A stretch of DNA of 64,000 nt from assembly GCF_020731285.1 (NCBI RefSeq), contig NZ_JAJFOW010000021.1, positions 43,257 through 107,256 of the forward strand. Direction: 5' to 3'. The stretch comes from Cohnella baijiui. GTDB lineage: Bacteria; Bacillota; Bacilli; Paenibacillales; Paenibacillaceae. Below the pieces are notes generated by a model. The model searched no databases. It had not been told where the DNA came from and saw nothing but the letters and a program-made list of their open reading frames with translations. This document shows, one piece after another, positions 16,904 to 25,175 of the stretch. Numbering within the stretch: the first letter of the stretch is position 1; the number at the start of each line of letters is the position of its first letter. The position numbers were made by a program, and so were the translations under genes.

Positions 16904-17728
16904 TTGACCCCTTCGCTGAAACCGCTCAAGCGCAGCCCAATCCGCATTTATCTCGGCAAGAAATATTACCGGATGAAAAGATACGCCTCCTGGTACTTCG
17001 GCGGCAAGCGGTATGCCAAGCTGCGGGATCCGTCGAAACGGCTGCTCCACGTCGCGTTCGCGCACCGCACGGTGCTGCTGCGGAAGCTGCGGGCCGTGGA
17101 TATGCAGCTTCAGATCAACAAAGCGGAAAATTTGCGGATCGCGGTCCGGCGGCTGGACGGCGTTGTTCTGCAGCCAGGCGAAACATTCTCCTATTGGCGC
17201 CTCATCGGCGATACGACGAAGCGCAAAGGGTATCTTGACGGGATGATTCTCTTTTACGGCAAGGTGACGACGGGCGTGGGCGGAGGGCTGTGCCAGCTGT
17301 CGAACCTCATCTATTGGATGACGCTGCACACACCCCTTACGGTCACGGAGCGGTACCGGCACAGTTACGACGTCTTTCCCGACGCAGGCAGAACCCAGCC
17401 TTTCGGCAGCGGGGCGACGTGCGCCTACAATTACCTCGACCTTCAAATTAAGAACGAAACCGATCAGCCCTATCAGCTCGCCGTCCGGGTGACCGATACG
17501 CACCTGGAAGGCGAATGGCGGACGATGCAGGCGCAGGATCGCCGCTACGAGGTGTATGAAAAGGAGCACTGGGTCACGCAGGAGTACTGGGGCGGCTATA
17601 TTCGGCACAATCGCATCCACCGCAAGGTGTACGACCGCGCCCAAGCGACCGTAGACGACGAATTCGTCGCCGAAAATCACGCGATCATGATGTACGAGCC
17701 GATGCTCGGCGCCGGAAGCGAGTCCTGA
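16904..17728 (+). CDS. VanW family protein
   Basis: This 274-residue protein carries the VanW domain: VVLQPGETFSYWRLIGDTTK, then the GGGLCQLSN core and the HSYDVFP segment. TTG at 16904 is the preferred start because AAAGGAG lies eight bases upstream. VanW was named from VanB-type vancomycin resistance clusters, but its biochemical function is unknown and chromosomal homologues are common without van genes, as here. No signal peptide is evident. A role in envelope metabolism is inference only. Confidence 0.88.
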   Translation: MTPSLKPLKRSPIRIYLGKKYYRMKRYASWYFGGKRYAKLRDPSKRLLHVAFAHRTVLLRKLRAVDMQLQINKAENLRIAVRRLDGVVLQPGETFSYWRLIGDTTKRKGYLDGMILFYGKVTTGVGGGLCQLSNLIYWMTLHTPLTVTERYRHSYDVFPDAGRTQPFGSGATCAYNYLDLQIKNETDQPYQLAVRVTDTHLEGEWRTMQAQDRRYEVYEKEHWVTQEYWGGYIRHNRIHRKVYDRAQATVDDEFVAENHAIMMYEPMLGAGSES

Positions 17729-17769
17729 CGAAGCCCCGCCGGCGGCGGTATCCGCGGCTATTGCGGCGA

Positions 17770-17822
17770 TGGCGAGGTCCCGTGCTTTGTACGAAGACGT
17801 ACGAGGCGCGGGGCCTCTTTCC
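17770..17822 (+). terminator. Probable terminator after the VanW gene
   Basis: An imperfect GC-rich stem (GAGGTCCCGTGC with GCGCGGGGCCTC around GTACG/CGTAC) ends in CTTTCC. The T tract is short, so strength is uncertain. Confidence 0.45.
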
Positions 17823-17833
17823 GTACGACGGCT

Positions 17834-18673
17834 TCATTCGCCGACGAGGCGCCGAAGCTTCGTCTCCGTCGGGGTATGGAACGCCGGCGTATAGACGCTC
17901 ATGCGGAGGTCGGCGCTGCCGTGCACCTGCAGCGAGGTGAGGTCGAACAGCATTTTTCCGGCTTTCGCGTGGCGGAACTCGAGCACCACCTCGGGCGCGC
18001 TGTTGACGCGGCTGTCGTGCCACAGCCGCTCGAAGTCGGGGTACAGCCCGCTCATTTCGGCGAGAAACCTGTCGTACCAGTCGTCCTCCACGTACTGCCC
18101 GTAATAGGCGCGAAAAATCGCGAGGAACCCGCTCGCGAATTGCTCCCAATTCACCGCGAGCCGGCGGAATTCCTTGCGGGCGAACAGAAGGCGGATCATG
18201 TTGCGCTGCTCGGGCGGGACGGCGTCGAAGTCGAGAAAGACATGAGCGGCGGCGGCGTTCCAGCCGACGATCTGGCAGCGGCGGTCGGAGATGATCGTCG
18301 GGCAGTACCGCAGCTCGGCGAGAATCTTCTCGAGCGACGGCGTGACGCGCGGCGCCGGCTCGGGGACGTGGAGCGCGGTGCCGATGCCGCTGTCCGAAGC
18401 CAGCGCGATCAAGTACTTGCGCTCGTCCGGCGTCAGCCGCAGCGCTTCGGCGATGCTGTCGAGGACGGAGAGCGAGGCCTGGATGTCGCGGCCCTGTTCC
18501 AGCCAGGTATACCACGTGCTGCTCACGCCCGCGAGCTGCGCGACCTCTTCGCGGCGCAAGCCCGGGGTGCGGCGGCGGGTGCCTTCCGGCAGCCCGACCG
18601 ACTGGGGCGTCAGCTTGGCGCGCTGGGCTTTGAGGAAGGCGGACAGCGCCTGCAATCTCGTTTGGGTGTTCAT
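17834..18673 (-). CDS. XRE-family regulator with MmyB-like ligand-binding domain
   Basis: This 279-residue protein has an N-terminal helix-turn-helix (GLRREEVAQLAGVSSTWYTW, residues about 36-55) and a C-terminal MmyB-type PAS-like sensor domain (ISDRRCQIVGWNAAAAHVF through RMSVYTPAF). The ATG at 18673 follows AGGAGG; the frame stays open further upstream but reads into fabF antisense, so the longer version is rejected. It is divergent from fabF with about 150 bases between them, so control of fabF or of itself is plausible. The ligand is unknown. Confidence 0.88.
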   Translation of the reverse strand: MNTQTRLQALSAFLKAQRAKLTPQSVGLPEGTRRRTPGLRREEVAQLAGVSSTWYTWLEQGRDIQASLSVLDSIAEALRLTPDERKYLIALASDSGIGTALHVPEPAPRVTPSLEKILAELRYCPTIISDRRCQIVGWNAAAAHVFLDFDAVPPEQRNMIRLLFARKEFRRLAVNWEQFASGFLAIFRAYYGQYVEDDWYDRFLAEMSGLYPDFERLWHDSRVNSAPEVVLEFRHAKAGKMLFDLTSLQVHGSADLRMSVYTPAFHTPTETKLRRLVGE

Positions 18674-18826
18674 CGGGTGGAGACCTCCTGTGGACGAAGC
18701 CGGATGATGGTAGCTATTATACCAGGATAAACGATAACTTGTAATAGGATACTTCGTGTGGAAAGATGGGAGGTACAAGAGATCCGGGAACGCCCTGGCG
18801 CGAACTCGGGCAAGGAGGGAACCGAT

Positions 18827-20074
18827 ATGGAAAGAGTCGTTATTACCGGCATGGGCGCGATTACCCCGCTCGGCCAAGACGTCGCGTCGTTCTGGAGCAA
18901 GCTCGCCGGAGGGGAGTCCGGGATCGGCCCGATCGATACGTTCGACGTGTCCCGGCACAAGGCGAAAATCGCCGGCCTCGTGCGGGATTTCGATGCCGAA
19001 GGACGGTTCGGGCGCAAGGAGGCGCGGCGGATGGACCGCTTCTGCCAGTTCGCGGTCGCGGCGGCGGAAGAGGCGGTGGCGCAGGCCGGGATCGATATGG
19101 AGCGAATCGACCGGGAACGGATGGGCGTCTACGTCGGGGCGGGCATCGGCGGGTTGCAGACGCTGCTCGACAACGACGGCTTGCTGCGCGACCGGGGACC
19201 GGAGCGGGTCAGTCCGCTGCTCGTCCCGATGATGATCGCGAACATGGCCCCGGCGATGATCAGCATCCGGTTCGGCACCTACGGGCCGACGCTGGCGCCG
19301 GTCACGGCCTGCTCGATCGGCAACACGGCGATCGGAGAAGCGGCTCGTCTGATCCGCGGCGGAGAGGCGGACATCATGCTGGCAGGCGGGGCGGAAGCGG
19401 CCGTTACCGATATCGCGCTGGCCGCGTTCGGCAACTCGACGGCGCTGTCCTTGCGCAACGACGCCCCCGAACGGGCGAGTCGGCCGTTTGACGCCGGACG
19501 CGACGGCTTCGTCATGGCGGAGGGCGCCGGGATCGTCGTGCTGGAGTCGCTGTCCCATGCGCTGCGCAGAGGGGCCCGCATCCACGGCGAGGTGATCGGG
19601 TACGGCGCCAGCTCGGACGCTTATCATATCGTGGCGACCCATCCGGAGGGCCGGGGCGCCTACCAGGCGATGCGCGCCGCGCTTGCGAGCGCGGGCATCC
19701 AGGCGAAGGACGTGGACGTCGTCAGCGCCCACGCGACGAGCACGGACATTGGCGATCTCTCCGAGACCATGGCGATCAAGAAGCTTTTCGGCGAGGAGGC
19801 GTACCGCGTTCCGGTCACGGCGAACAAGTCGATGACCGGGCATATGCTGGGCGCGTGCGGCGGGATCGAAGCGATCGCCCTCGCGAAAATGCTGCAGGAG
19901 GGCGTCGTGACGCCGACGATCAATCTGGAGACGCCCGACGCCGAATGCGACCTGGACTACGTACCCAACGAGGCGCGCCGCGGATTGGATCTGCGCATCG
20001 GCTTGTCCAACTCGTTCGGCTTCGGCGGCCACAATGCCGTCATCGTCCTTCGACGATACGAGGAGAAGGCCTGA
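18827..20074 (+). CDS. fabF: Beta-ketoacyl-ACP synthase II
   Basis: This 415-residue condensing enzyme elongates fatty acyl-ACP with malonyl-ACP in cytosolic type II fatty acid synthesis. AAGGAGGGA lies seven bases before the ATG. The catalytic triad is visible: Cys in VTACSIGNTAIGEA, His in SAHATSTDIGD and His in KSMTGHMLGACGG. The GFGGHNAVIV C-terminus is typical. It stands alone rather than in a fab cluster, so it may be an accessory KAS II. The usual HxTSTP is HATSTD here, a small departure from housekeeping FabF. A strong terminator follows. Confidence 0.93.
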   Translation: MERVVITGMGAITPLGQDVASFWSKLAGGESGIGPIDTFDVSRHKAKIAGLVRDFDAEGRFGRKEARRMDRFCQFAVAAAEEAVAQAGIDMERIDRERMGVYVGAGIGGLQTLLDNDGLLRDRGPERVSPLLVPMMIANMAPAMISIRFGTYGPTLAPVTACSIGNTAIGEAARLIRGGEADIMLAGGAEAAVTDIALAAFGNSTALSLRNDAPERASRPFDAGRDGFVMAEGAGIVVLESLSHALRRGARIHGEVIGYGASSDAYHIVATHPEGRGAYQAMRAALASAGIQAKDVDVVSAHATSTDIGDLSETMAIKKLFGEEAYRVPVTANKSMTGHMLGACGGIEAIALAKMLQEGVVTPTINLETPDAECDLDYVPNEARRGLDLRIGLSNSFGFGGHNAVIVLRRYEEKA

Positions 20075-20100
20075 ACCGCAGAAGATCGAATCGCTACAGC

Positions 20101-20139
20101 AACAAAGCCGTCCGCCGGATGCGGACGGCTTTGTTTTTG
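20101..20139 (+). terminator. Rho-independent terminator of fabF
   Basis: A 15-bp perfect stem (AACAAAGCCGTCCGC, loop CGGAT) is followed by TTTTT. Confidence 0.92.
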
Positions 20140-20152
20140 ATGGGAATGACGC

Positions 20153-20201
20153 ATTGCGAAAATAAGGTCCATGTAATATGATGTTTGGTAAATAACCAAA
20201 C
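20153..20201 (+). promoter_or_regulatory. Promoter and inverted repeat upstream of the DUF2087 gene
   Basis: TTGCGA (20153-20158) and TATGAT (20177-20182) lie 18 bases apart. Immediately downstream, GTTTGGT (20183-20189) and ACCAAAC (20195-20201) form a 7-bp inverted repeat at the expected transcription start, a good operator position. Confidence 0.55.
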
Positions 20202-20218
20202 GAATTGAGGTAACGTCT

Positions 20219-20548
20219 ATGAATTATTTCGAAAAACGCGTTTCGGTCACGGAGGCGGAGCGAGCGGAGCTGGTCCGGCGATTTTTCAAAGACGGTCCGG
20301 ACGGCAGGCTTACCCATATCCCGAAGAAGGAGAAGCCGAAGCTCGTCGTTCTGCATCACGTGGTTCATCTATTCGAAACAGGCAGAACATATACGGAAAA
20401 GGAAGTGAACGCCCTGCTGCAAACGCGGTTCGAGGACTTTGCGACGCTCCGCCGGAATTTGGTGGATTATCGCTTTTTGGCCCGGGAGCCGGACGGCAGC
20501 CGCTACTGGCTGGCCTCGGACAAAAAAGAGGAGGGAGAAGGGGCTTGA
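20219..20548 (+). CDS. DUF2087 domain protein
   Basis: This 109-residue protein has the DUF2087 pattern: GRLTHIPKKEKPKLVVL, ETGRTYTEKEVNALL, FEDFATLRRNLVDYRFLARE and a terminal GSRYWL. The domain looks like a small winged-helix-like fold and is often found with or fused to helix-turn-helix regulators. Its biochemical role is not established. A GAGG box precedes the ATG. It is followed within 70 bases by merR and may be transcribed separately, since a distinct promoter starts inside its last codons. Confidence 0.85.
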   Translation: MNYFEKRVSVTEAERAELVRRFFKDGPDGRLTHIPKKEKPKLVVLHHVVHLFETGRTYTEKEVNALLQTRFEDFATLRRNLVDYRFLAREPDGSRYWLASDKKEEGEGA

Positions 20549-20575
20549 GCATTACGCGACGTAATGGTTTATATT
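20545..20575 (+). promoter_or_regulatory. MerR-type promoter with 19-bp spacer and central dyad
   Basis: TTGAGC (20545-20550) and TATATT (20570-20575) are separated by 19 bases, the over-long spacer typical of MerR-controlled promoters. The spacer contains the dyad ATTACG-CGA-CGTAAT (20551-20565). It drives the merR-AHSA1 pair, implying autoregulation by DNA distortion. Confidence 0.65.
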
Positions 20576-20613
20576 AGGGGTACCGGTAAAATACGATCGC
20601 GCGAATCGAGGGG

Positions 20614-21132
20614 ATGATCATCTCAGGCCAAACCTATTGGAGAGTGGGAGAGTTGGCTAAGCTGACGGGGCTGACGATCCGGACGCTGCGGTATTACGAC
20701 CAGATCGGATTGTTCTCCCCGTCCGGCTATTCGGAAGGCGGATACCGTCTGTACGACCGCTCCGATCTCCCGCGGCTGCAGCAGATTCTGGCGCTCAAGG
20801 AGCTGGGGCTCACGCTGGAGGAGACCAAGGCGATCCTGGCGGACCCCGGGTACGATCCCCTCGAGGTCGTCACGCTGCAGATCGCCCGACTGCGCGACCA
20901 GATCGGCCGTCAACAGCGTCTGATGAGAGCGCTGCTGAACGTCTCGGCGCGAATGCGCGCCGGCGAGCAGCCGACGGTGGAAGGATTCGCCCAACTGCTC
21001 TCCATGATGAACCAATCGCACGAATCTTACTTTGCGGAGCGTCGGACGAGCATCGACCGCAGGCTCGACCGGCTCGGCGGCTGGCTCGCCGGGGAAGCTC
21101 CGCCAACCCCACAAGAGGAGGAAAGACCATGA
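20614..21132 (+). CDS. MerR-family transcriptional regulator
   Basis: This 172-residue protein has a MerR winged-helix N-terminus (YWRVGELAKLTGLTIRTLRY then YDQIGLF) and a C-terminal region with a dimerisation coiled coil. The first ATG at 20614 is very close to GAGGGG, so the precise start is uncertain. There is no metal-binding Cys pattern, so a small-molecule sensor or TipAL-like role is more likely than metal sensing. Its stop overlaps the start of the AHSA1 gene by four bases. Confidence 0.87.
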   Translation: MIISGQTYWRVGELAKLTGLTIRTLRYYDQIGLFSPSGYSEGGYRLYDRSDLPRLQQILALKELGLTLEETKAILADPGYDPLEVVTLQIARLRDQIGRQQRLMRALLNVSARMRAGEQPTVEGFAQLLSMMNQSHESYFAERRTSIDRRLDRLGGWLAGEAPPTPQEEERP

Positions 21133-21578
21133 CTATGTCCGATCGATTTGCCACGCATGACACGTTCGTCATTGAGAAGTCCTATGAAGCCGCGCCGGAC
21201 CGCGTATTCGCCGCCTGGTCCGACGCCAAAGCCAAATCCGGCTGGTTCACGAAGGCCGACACGTTCGAGTTTCGCGTCGGAGGACGGGAGACCAGCCGCG
21301 GCGGACCGCCGGAAGGCCCCATTTTCACCTTCGAAGCGACCTATCACGAGATCGTCCCTGGCGAACGCATTGTCTATGGCTACACGTTGGATATGGGGGA
21401 GATCCGAATTTCCGCCTCCGTCGTCACCGTCGAATTCAAGCCCGCCGGCGCCGGGACGCAGCTGATCTTCACCGAACAGGGCGCCTTCCTCGACGGTCAT
21501 GATTCGCCGAGCGCCCGCGAGCACGGGACGAACGTCATGCTGGACACGCTCGGTGCCCAGCTCCGGAACGCGGGTTGA
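21129..21578 (+). CDS. SRPBCC/AHSA1 domain protein
   Basis: This 149-residue START-like (Aha1 C-terminal) domain protein has the pattern FVIEKSYEAAPDRVFAAWSD, KSGWFT, FEATYHEIVPGERIVY and a C-terminal amphipathic helix. Such proteins bind hydrophobic ligands in a deep cavity. It is translationally coupled to merR, so the regulator may respond to the same ligand. Function otherwise unknown. Confidence 0.87.
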   Translation: MTMSDRFATHDTFVIEKSYEAAPDRVFAAWSDAKAKSGWFTKADTFEFRVGGRETSRGGPPEGPIFTFEATYHEIVPGERIVYGYTLDMGEIRISASVVTVEFKPAGAGTQLIFTEQGAFLDGHDSPSAREHGTNVMLDTLGAQLRNAG

Positions 21579-21655
21579 ACCCGGCTGGATCCTAGAACGG
21601 ATCAATGAAGATATCGATGTGCCCCGATAGGACTCCAACAAACAACGATCACCTT

Positions 21656-21681
21656 CCACGTCCGTTTCGGACGTGGTTTTT
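21656..21681 (+). terminator. Rho-independent terminator of merR-AHSA1
   Basis: CCACGTCCG-TTT-CGGACGTGG followed by TTTTT. Confidence 0.88.
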
Positions 21682-21752
21682 CTGTCGTTTGGCGGAACGA
21701 GCCATTGGGGTGATGAACCCCGAATGAGGGTTCGTTCTGGTAATCGGTTAAC

Positions 21753-22045
21753 TCTAACGGACGTAATAGCGCTTATTCAGCTCAAAATGCTCCTTTTCAA
21801 TTTCTAACGGTTGCTGACGAGCTTATTCGGGCGGATATTCACCAAAGCACTCTAGTTTGTTCAAATAGCGTTGCTTAGAACCGTTAGAATTTTATAACGC
21901 TAATATTTCCAATGATAACCTCTCTGGCACCCGTTAAATAAACCGCACCAACTGCACCAACCGCACCAACTGCACCAACCAAACCTAAACTCAAACGGTT
22001 ATAAAAGCCCTTATTCAGCTCAAAATGCTCCTTCATAACGATTGC
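21753..22045. repeat. Cluster of dispersed repeats and a 10-bp microsatellite
   Basis: CTTATTCAGCTCAAAATGCT occurs at about 21772 and again at 22010, each followed by CCTT, a TAACG box and TTGCTG..GAGCTT, giving a repeat of about 65 bp. TTCTAACGGTT (21802-21812) and AACCGTTAGAA (21879-21889) form an inverted pair. Four tandem 10-mers based on CTGCACCAAC lie at 21943-21980. Confidence 0.8.
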
Positions 22046-22077
22046 TGTTGAGCTTTTTTATCGGTTTTTTCATCAAG

Positions 22078-22106
22078 AAAACCCGCAACCGTCGGTTGCG
22101 GGTTTT
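22078..22106 (-). terminator. Terminator of the MFS gene
   Basis: AAAACCCGCAACC / GGTTGCGGGTTTT form a 13-bp stem with a T-rich end on the minus strand. Confidence 0.8.
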
Positions 22107-22129
22107 CGCCATTGGCGCCGGGTACGTTG

Positions 22130-23728
22130 TCAGCCTCTCGCCTCCGGCTGTGCGGCACCGACAGGCCGTCCGCCTAAAGACTCGGCGGCCGAACGGCGGC
22201 GCGCAGCTGCGAACAGCAGCACGACGATCGCCGCGCCCGCGATGGTCGCCGCGGCGGCAACTAGAAGCGAAGCGTGCATGCCGTCCACGAACAGCCGGCC
22301 GGTCTCCCTCGCGACCGCTTCGCGCGTCTCCGCGGGCAGCTGGGCCAGCGCTTCCCGCGGCAGGGCGCCGCTCTCGAGCTGGCCGGCGAGCCGCTCCGCG
22401 GCACCGTCCGGCAGCGGCAGACGGGCCAACGCGCCCGGAGCCGCCTCCCGGATCCGGGCGCTGACGATCGCGCCGGCAAGCGCGACGCCGAATACCGCGC
22501 TCACCTGGCGGAACGTATTCACGAGGCCGGAGGCGGCGCCGGCGCGCTCGGGCGGGACCGCGCTCATGAGCGCGACGGTCGAGGAGGAGCCGCACATCGA
22601 GATGCCGAGACCAAGCGTCGCGAGCAACCATGCGTAGCCGCCGTAGCCGACGCCTTCCCGGCCGATCAGCAGCAGTCCGGCGAGCGAGCCGGCGACGAAC
22701 GTCATGCCGAGCGGGATGACGAACCGCGGCGGCAGCTTAGGTGCCAGCGTGCCCCCGAGATAAGAGAACAGCATGATGCTCGCGGTGAGCGACAGGAAAC
22801 GCGTGCCCGTCTCGACGGGAGAGAGGCCGTACGCGTTTTGCCAGTACAGCGTGAGCAGGAAGATGACGCCGTAGAGGCCGAAAAAGCCGAGGAAGTTGGC
22901 AAGGGAAGCGACGGCGACGATCGGGTGGCGGAAGAGCGAGAGCGGAAAGAGCGGCTCCCGGCGGCGCAGCTCCCAGCGCACGAAGCCGACGAGAAGCACC
23001 CCGGCGGCGATCAGCGTGCCCGCGATCCGGGCCGAGCCCCATCCCCAGGCATTGCCCTCGATCAAGCCGTACGCCAGCAGGGCGAGCGCAGCGATGAACA
23101 GCAGCTGCCCGAGCGGATCCAGGCTTCGCGGTTGCCGGACGTCCGAGGGGCCCCGGACCCAAACCAGCGCCAACGTGACGGCCACCCCGACGGGGAGATT
23201 GATCCAGAAGATGCTCTGCCAGGCGAACCGTTCCACCAGCCATCCGCCCAGCACCGGTCCGGCCGCGAGCGCCACGCCGCCGACGGCGGCCCAGATGCCG
23301 ATCGCTTTCGCGCGCGCCGAGGGCTGATCGTACATCGAGCGGATCATGGCGAGGGACAGCGGGATGAGCACGGCGCCGAAGACGCCCTGGAGCGCGCGGC
23401 CGGCGAGCAGCCAGCCGAGCGAAGGCGCCATCGCGCACAATACGGAAAATAGAGTGAAGCCGGCGATCCCGGCGAGAAACAATTTGCGCGGACCGATCGC
23501 GTCTCCGATCGCGCCGGAGGACAACTGCAAGCAGGCGAAAGTGAGCATATAGGCGTCGATCACCCACTGAAGTCCCTTCATCCCAACGCCGAAATGCTGC
23601 TGCATATCGGGAAGCGCGACGTTGACGATCGTGCCGTCGAGGTACACCATGAAGACGCCGAAACATAGCAAAAACAAAAGCCCTCCCCGTTTGCGGGGCG
23701 AGATCGTGGCGGTCGTGAGAGGGGGCAT
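22130..23728 (-). CDS. MFS drug exporter, DHA2 (EmrB/QacA) family, 14 helices
   Basis: This is a proton-driven exporter of 532 residues from ATG 23728 (AAAGGA nine bases upstream; an ATG two codons earlier at 23734 is also possible). DHA2 motifs are present: YLDGTIVNVALP in helix 1, the GRALQGVFGA segment and LGPVLGGW-like motif C (AAGPVLGGWLVE). The length and hydrophobic segments fit 14 helices. An extracytoplasmic loop of about 70 residues precedes the last helix. It is divergent from a LysR gene with a shared operator-like region, which suggests LysR-controlled efflux of an unidentified compound. Confidence 0.9.
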   Translation of the reverse strand: MPPLTTATISPRKRGGLLFLLCFGVFMVYLDGTIVNVALPDMQQHFGVGMKGLQWVIDAYMLTFACLQLSSGAIGDAIGPRKLFLAGIAGFTLFSVLCAMAPSLGWLLAGRALQGVFGAVLIPLSLAMIRSMYDQPSARAKAIGIWAAVGGVALAAGPVLGGWLVERFAWQSIFWINLPVGVAVTLALVWVRGPSDVRQPRSLDPLGQLLFIAALALLAYGLIEGNAWGWGSARIAGTLIAAGVLLVGFVRWELRRREPLFPLSLFRHPIVAVASLANFLGFFGLYGVIFLLTLYWQNAYGLSPVETGTRFLSLTASIMLFSYLGGTLAPKLPPRFVIPLGMTFVAGSLAGLLLIGREGVGYGGYAWLLATLGLGISMCGSSSTVALMSAVPPERAGAASGLVNTFRQVSAVFGVALAGAIVSARIREAAPGALARLPLPDGAAERLAGQLESGALPREALAQLPAETREAVARETGRLFVDGMHASLLVAAAATIAGAAIVVLLFAAARRRSAAESLGGRPVGAAQPEARG

Positions 23729-23785
23729 CGTCATCCATCCTTTACGAAGTCGATTCGGACGGGGCGGCGCCCGTTCGTTGTCTTC

Positions 23786-23816
23786 ATTGTAGAAATTGAC
23801 AACTCATTCTGTCTAA
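23786..23816 (-). promoter_or_regulatory. Promoter of the MFS gene with LysR-type dyad
   Basis: On the minus strand TAGACA (23810-23815) and TACAAT (23786-23791) are 18 bases apart. On the plus strand TTGACA (23796-23801) and TGTCTAA (23810-23816) make an inverted repeat that overlaps this promoter. A plus-strand TTGACA-17-TATCAT can also be drawn, so the intergenic region likely carries opposed promoters under LysR control. Confidence 0.5.
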
Positions 23817-23889
23817 TTTATCATTTGAATCAATATCATTAATTTTGTGCATATAATAGCTGGATCTCGCCGAGAAGGAGTTGCCGCGT

Positions 23890-24777
23890 TTGGAACTGAA
23901 CCAGATGGAATATTTTTTGACGGTTGCCAGACTTCAGCACGTCACGCGAGCCGCCGAAGTGCTGTCCATTACGCAGCCGGCGCTGAGCCATTCGATTGCC
24001 AAGCTGGAGGAGGAGCTCGGGGTGCAGCTGTTCGAGCGCAGCGGCCGCAACGTGCAGCTGAATCGCTACGGCGAGCTGTTCGCCCGCCGGGTGGAGCGGG
24101 CGCTGCAGGAGATCGAAAAGGGCAAGCAGGAGGTCGAGGAGCAGACGAACCCGGAGTCTGGCGTCGTGTCGCTCGCCTTTTTGAACGTGCTTGGTACCCG
24201 TCTCGTCCCGACGCTCATTCGATCGTTCCGGGAGCGCCATCCGGACATCCGCTTCGAGCTGATTCAGGGCACCTGCCAATCCAATCTGCGGCAGTTGACG
24301 ACCGGCGCGTGCGATCTGATCATCAATGCGCCCCGCTGCGGCGAGGAGGGCATTGCATGGGCGCCGATCAGCGATTTCCGAGTGGACGTCGTCGTGCCCG
24401 ATGGACACCGGCTGGCCGGCAGAGATGGGGTAACGCTGGGGGAGATCGAGGGAGAGGCGTTTATCGGACTCAAAAATCAATGCGGGATGCGGATGGCGTT
24501 GGACCGGATGATCGCGCGGTGGGGGTTCGAGCCGCATGTCGTCTACGAGGCCGAGGACCTGCCGACTGTCGCCGGGTTTATATCGGCGGGGCTTGGCGTG
24601 TCTCTCCTCCCGCGGACGGCGGGCGTGAAACTGGACGGCATCTCGTGGGTGACGCTGGTCGCCGAGGACAACGTGTTCGAGGTCGGCATGGAATGGAAGG
24701 AAAAGCGCTACCTGTCTCCGGCCGCACGGCTGTTTCGCGACGAAGTGCTGGAAAAAAAGACGGCGCTTCGCTTTTGA
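23890..24777 (+). CDS. LysR-family transcriptional regulator
   Basis: This 295-residue protein starts at TTG 23890, with GAGAAGGAG ten bases upstream and the usual LysR opening MELNQMEYFLTVARLQHVTR. The helix-turn-helix spans about residues 16-40 (AAEVLSITQPALSHSIAKLE). Its effector domain resembles that of YwbI/GltC-type regulators. Divergent orientation and the shared dyad point to the MFS exporter as its target. Effector unknown. Confidence 0.9.
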   Translation: MELNQMEYFLTVARLQHVTRAAEVLSITQPALSHSIAKLEEELGVQLFERSGRNVQLNRYGELFARRVERALQEIEKGKQEVEEQTNPESGVVSLAFLNVLGTRLVPTLIRSFRERHPDIRFELIQGTCQSNLRQLTTGACDLIINAPRCGEEGIAWAPISDFRVDVVVPDGHRLAGRDGVTLGEIEGEAFIGLKNQCGMRMALDRMIARWGFEPHVVYEAEDLPTVAGFISAGLGVSLLPRTAGVKLDGISWVTLVAEDNVFEVGMEWKEKRYLSPAARLFRDEVLEKKTALRF

Positions 24778-24819
24778 GCCTGATAATAATTCTCAGTGAT
24801 GGGCATAATGCAGGAAGAG

Positions 24820-24850
24820 GAAAGAAAGCAACCGTCCAAGGGTTGCTTTC
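24820..24850 (-). terminator. Terminator of the DUF1540 gene
   Basis: GAAAGCAACC (24824-24833) pairs with GGTTGCTTTC (24841-24850). The minus-strand product ends TTTCTTTCC. Confidence 0.65.
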
Positions 24851-24861
24851 CGGGTCGCGCG

Positions 24862-25017
24862 TCAGATTTTCGGCTCGAACGTTTTGCAGTCGGTCTCTTC
24901 GGAGTGTCTCGCTTCCTTGCCGCGGTTGCTGACCACATAGATCGAGGAAGCGGCGCATTTGTTGCCGTTCGCCCAATATTTGCACGAGTTCACTTCGCAC
25001 AGCACGTCTTTGGCCAT
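24862..25017 (-). CDS. DUF1540 small cysteine protein (51 aa)
   Basis: A GGGAGGTG ribosome binding site precedes an ATG that opens a 51-residue protein, MAKDVLCEVNSCKYWANGNK then CAAS. Cys at 7, 12, 21 and 44 match the four-cysteine DUF1540 pattern, suggesting a small metal-binding (probably zinc) fold. These proteins are widespread in spore-formers and often duplicated, and their function is unknown. It is convergent with lysR and has its own terminator. Confidence 0.88.
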   Translation of the reverse strand: MAKDVLCEVNSCKYWANGNKCAASSIYVVSNRGKEARHSEETDCKTFEPKI

Positions 25018-25110
25018 CGCTTATCGTCACCTCCCGTCTTCCCTAGGATGGGTGAAATGCGGAACGTTCATACCATCGGCGCGCCGCTTTCGCTTGTCTG
25101 GCGGGGCCGT

Positions 25111-25138
25111 TTGGGGTGCGCGTTTTTTGTTGTATAAT
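25111..25138 (+). promoter_or_regulatory. Probable sigma-A promoter of purT
   Basis: TTGGGG (25111-25116) and a perfect TATAAT (25133-25138) are 16 bases apart, about 35 bases before the purT start. Confidence 0.55.
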
Positions 25139-25175
25139 GGAACTTATTCGAATGGCAGGGGGCTGGAGGGACGAG

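Larger units (their letters stand above)
21579..22077. other. Intergenic region holding a terminator and repeats, no gene
   Basis: Contains the terminator at 21656-21681 and the repeat cluster listed separately. I see no credible open frame with start signals. Confidence 0.6.

Noticed and set aside
18674..20368. N-terminal extension of the XRE/MmyB regulator to an 844-residue protein
   Set aside because: The extension is antisense to fabF; the ATG at 18673 has a perfect Shine-Dalgarno.
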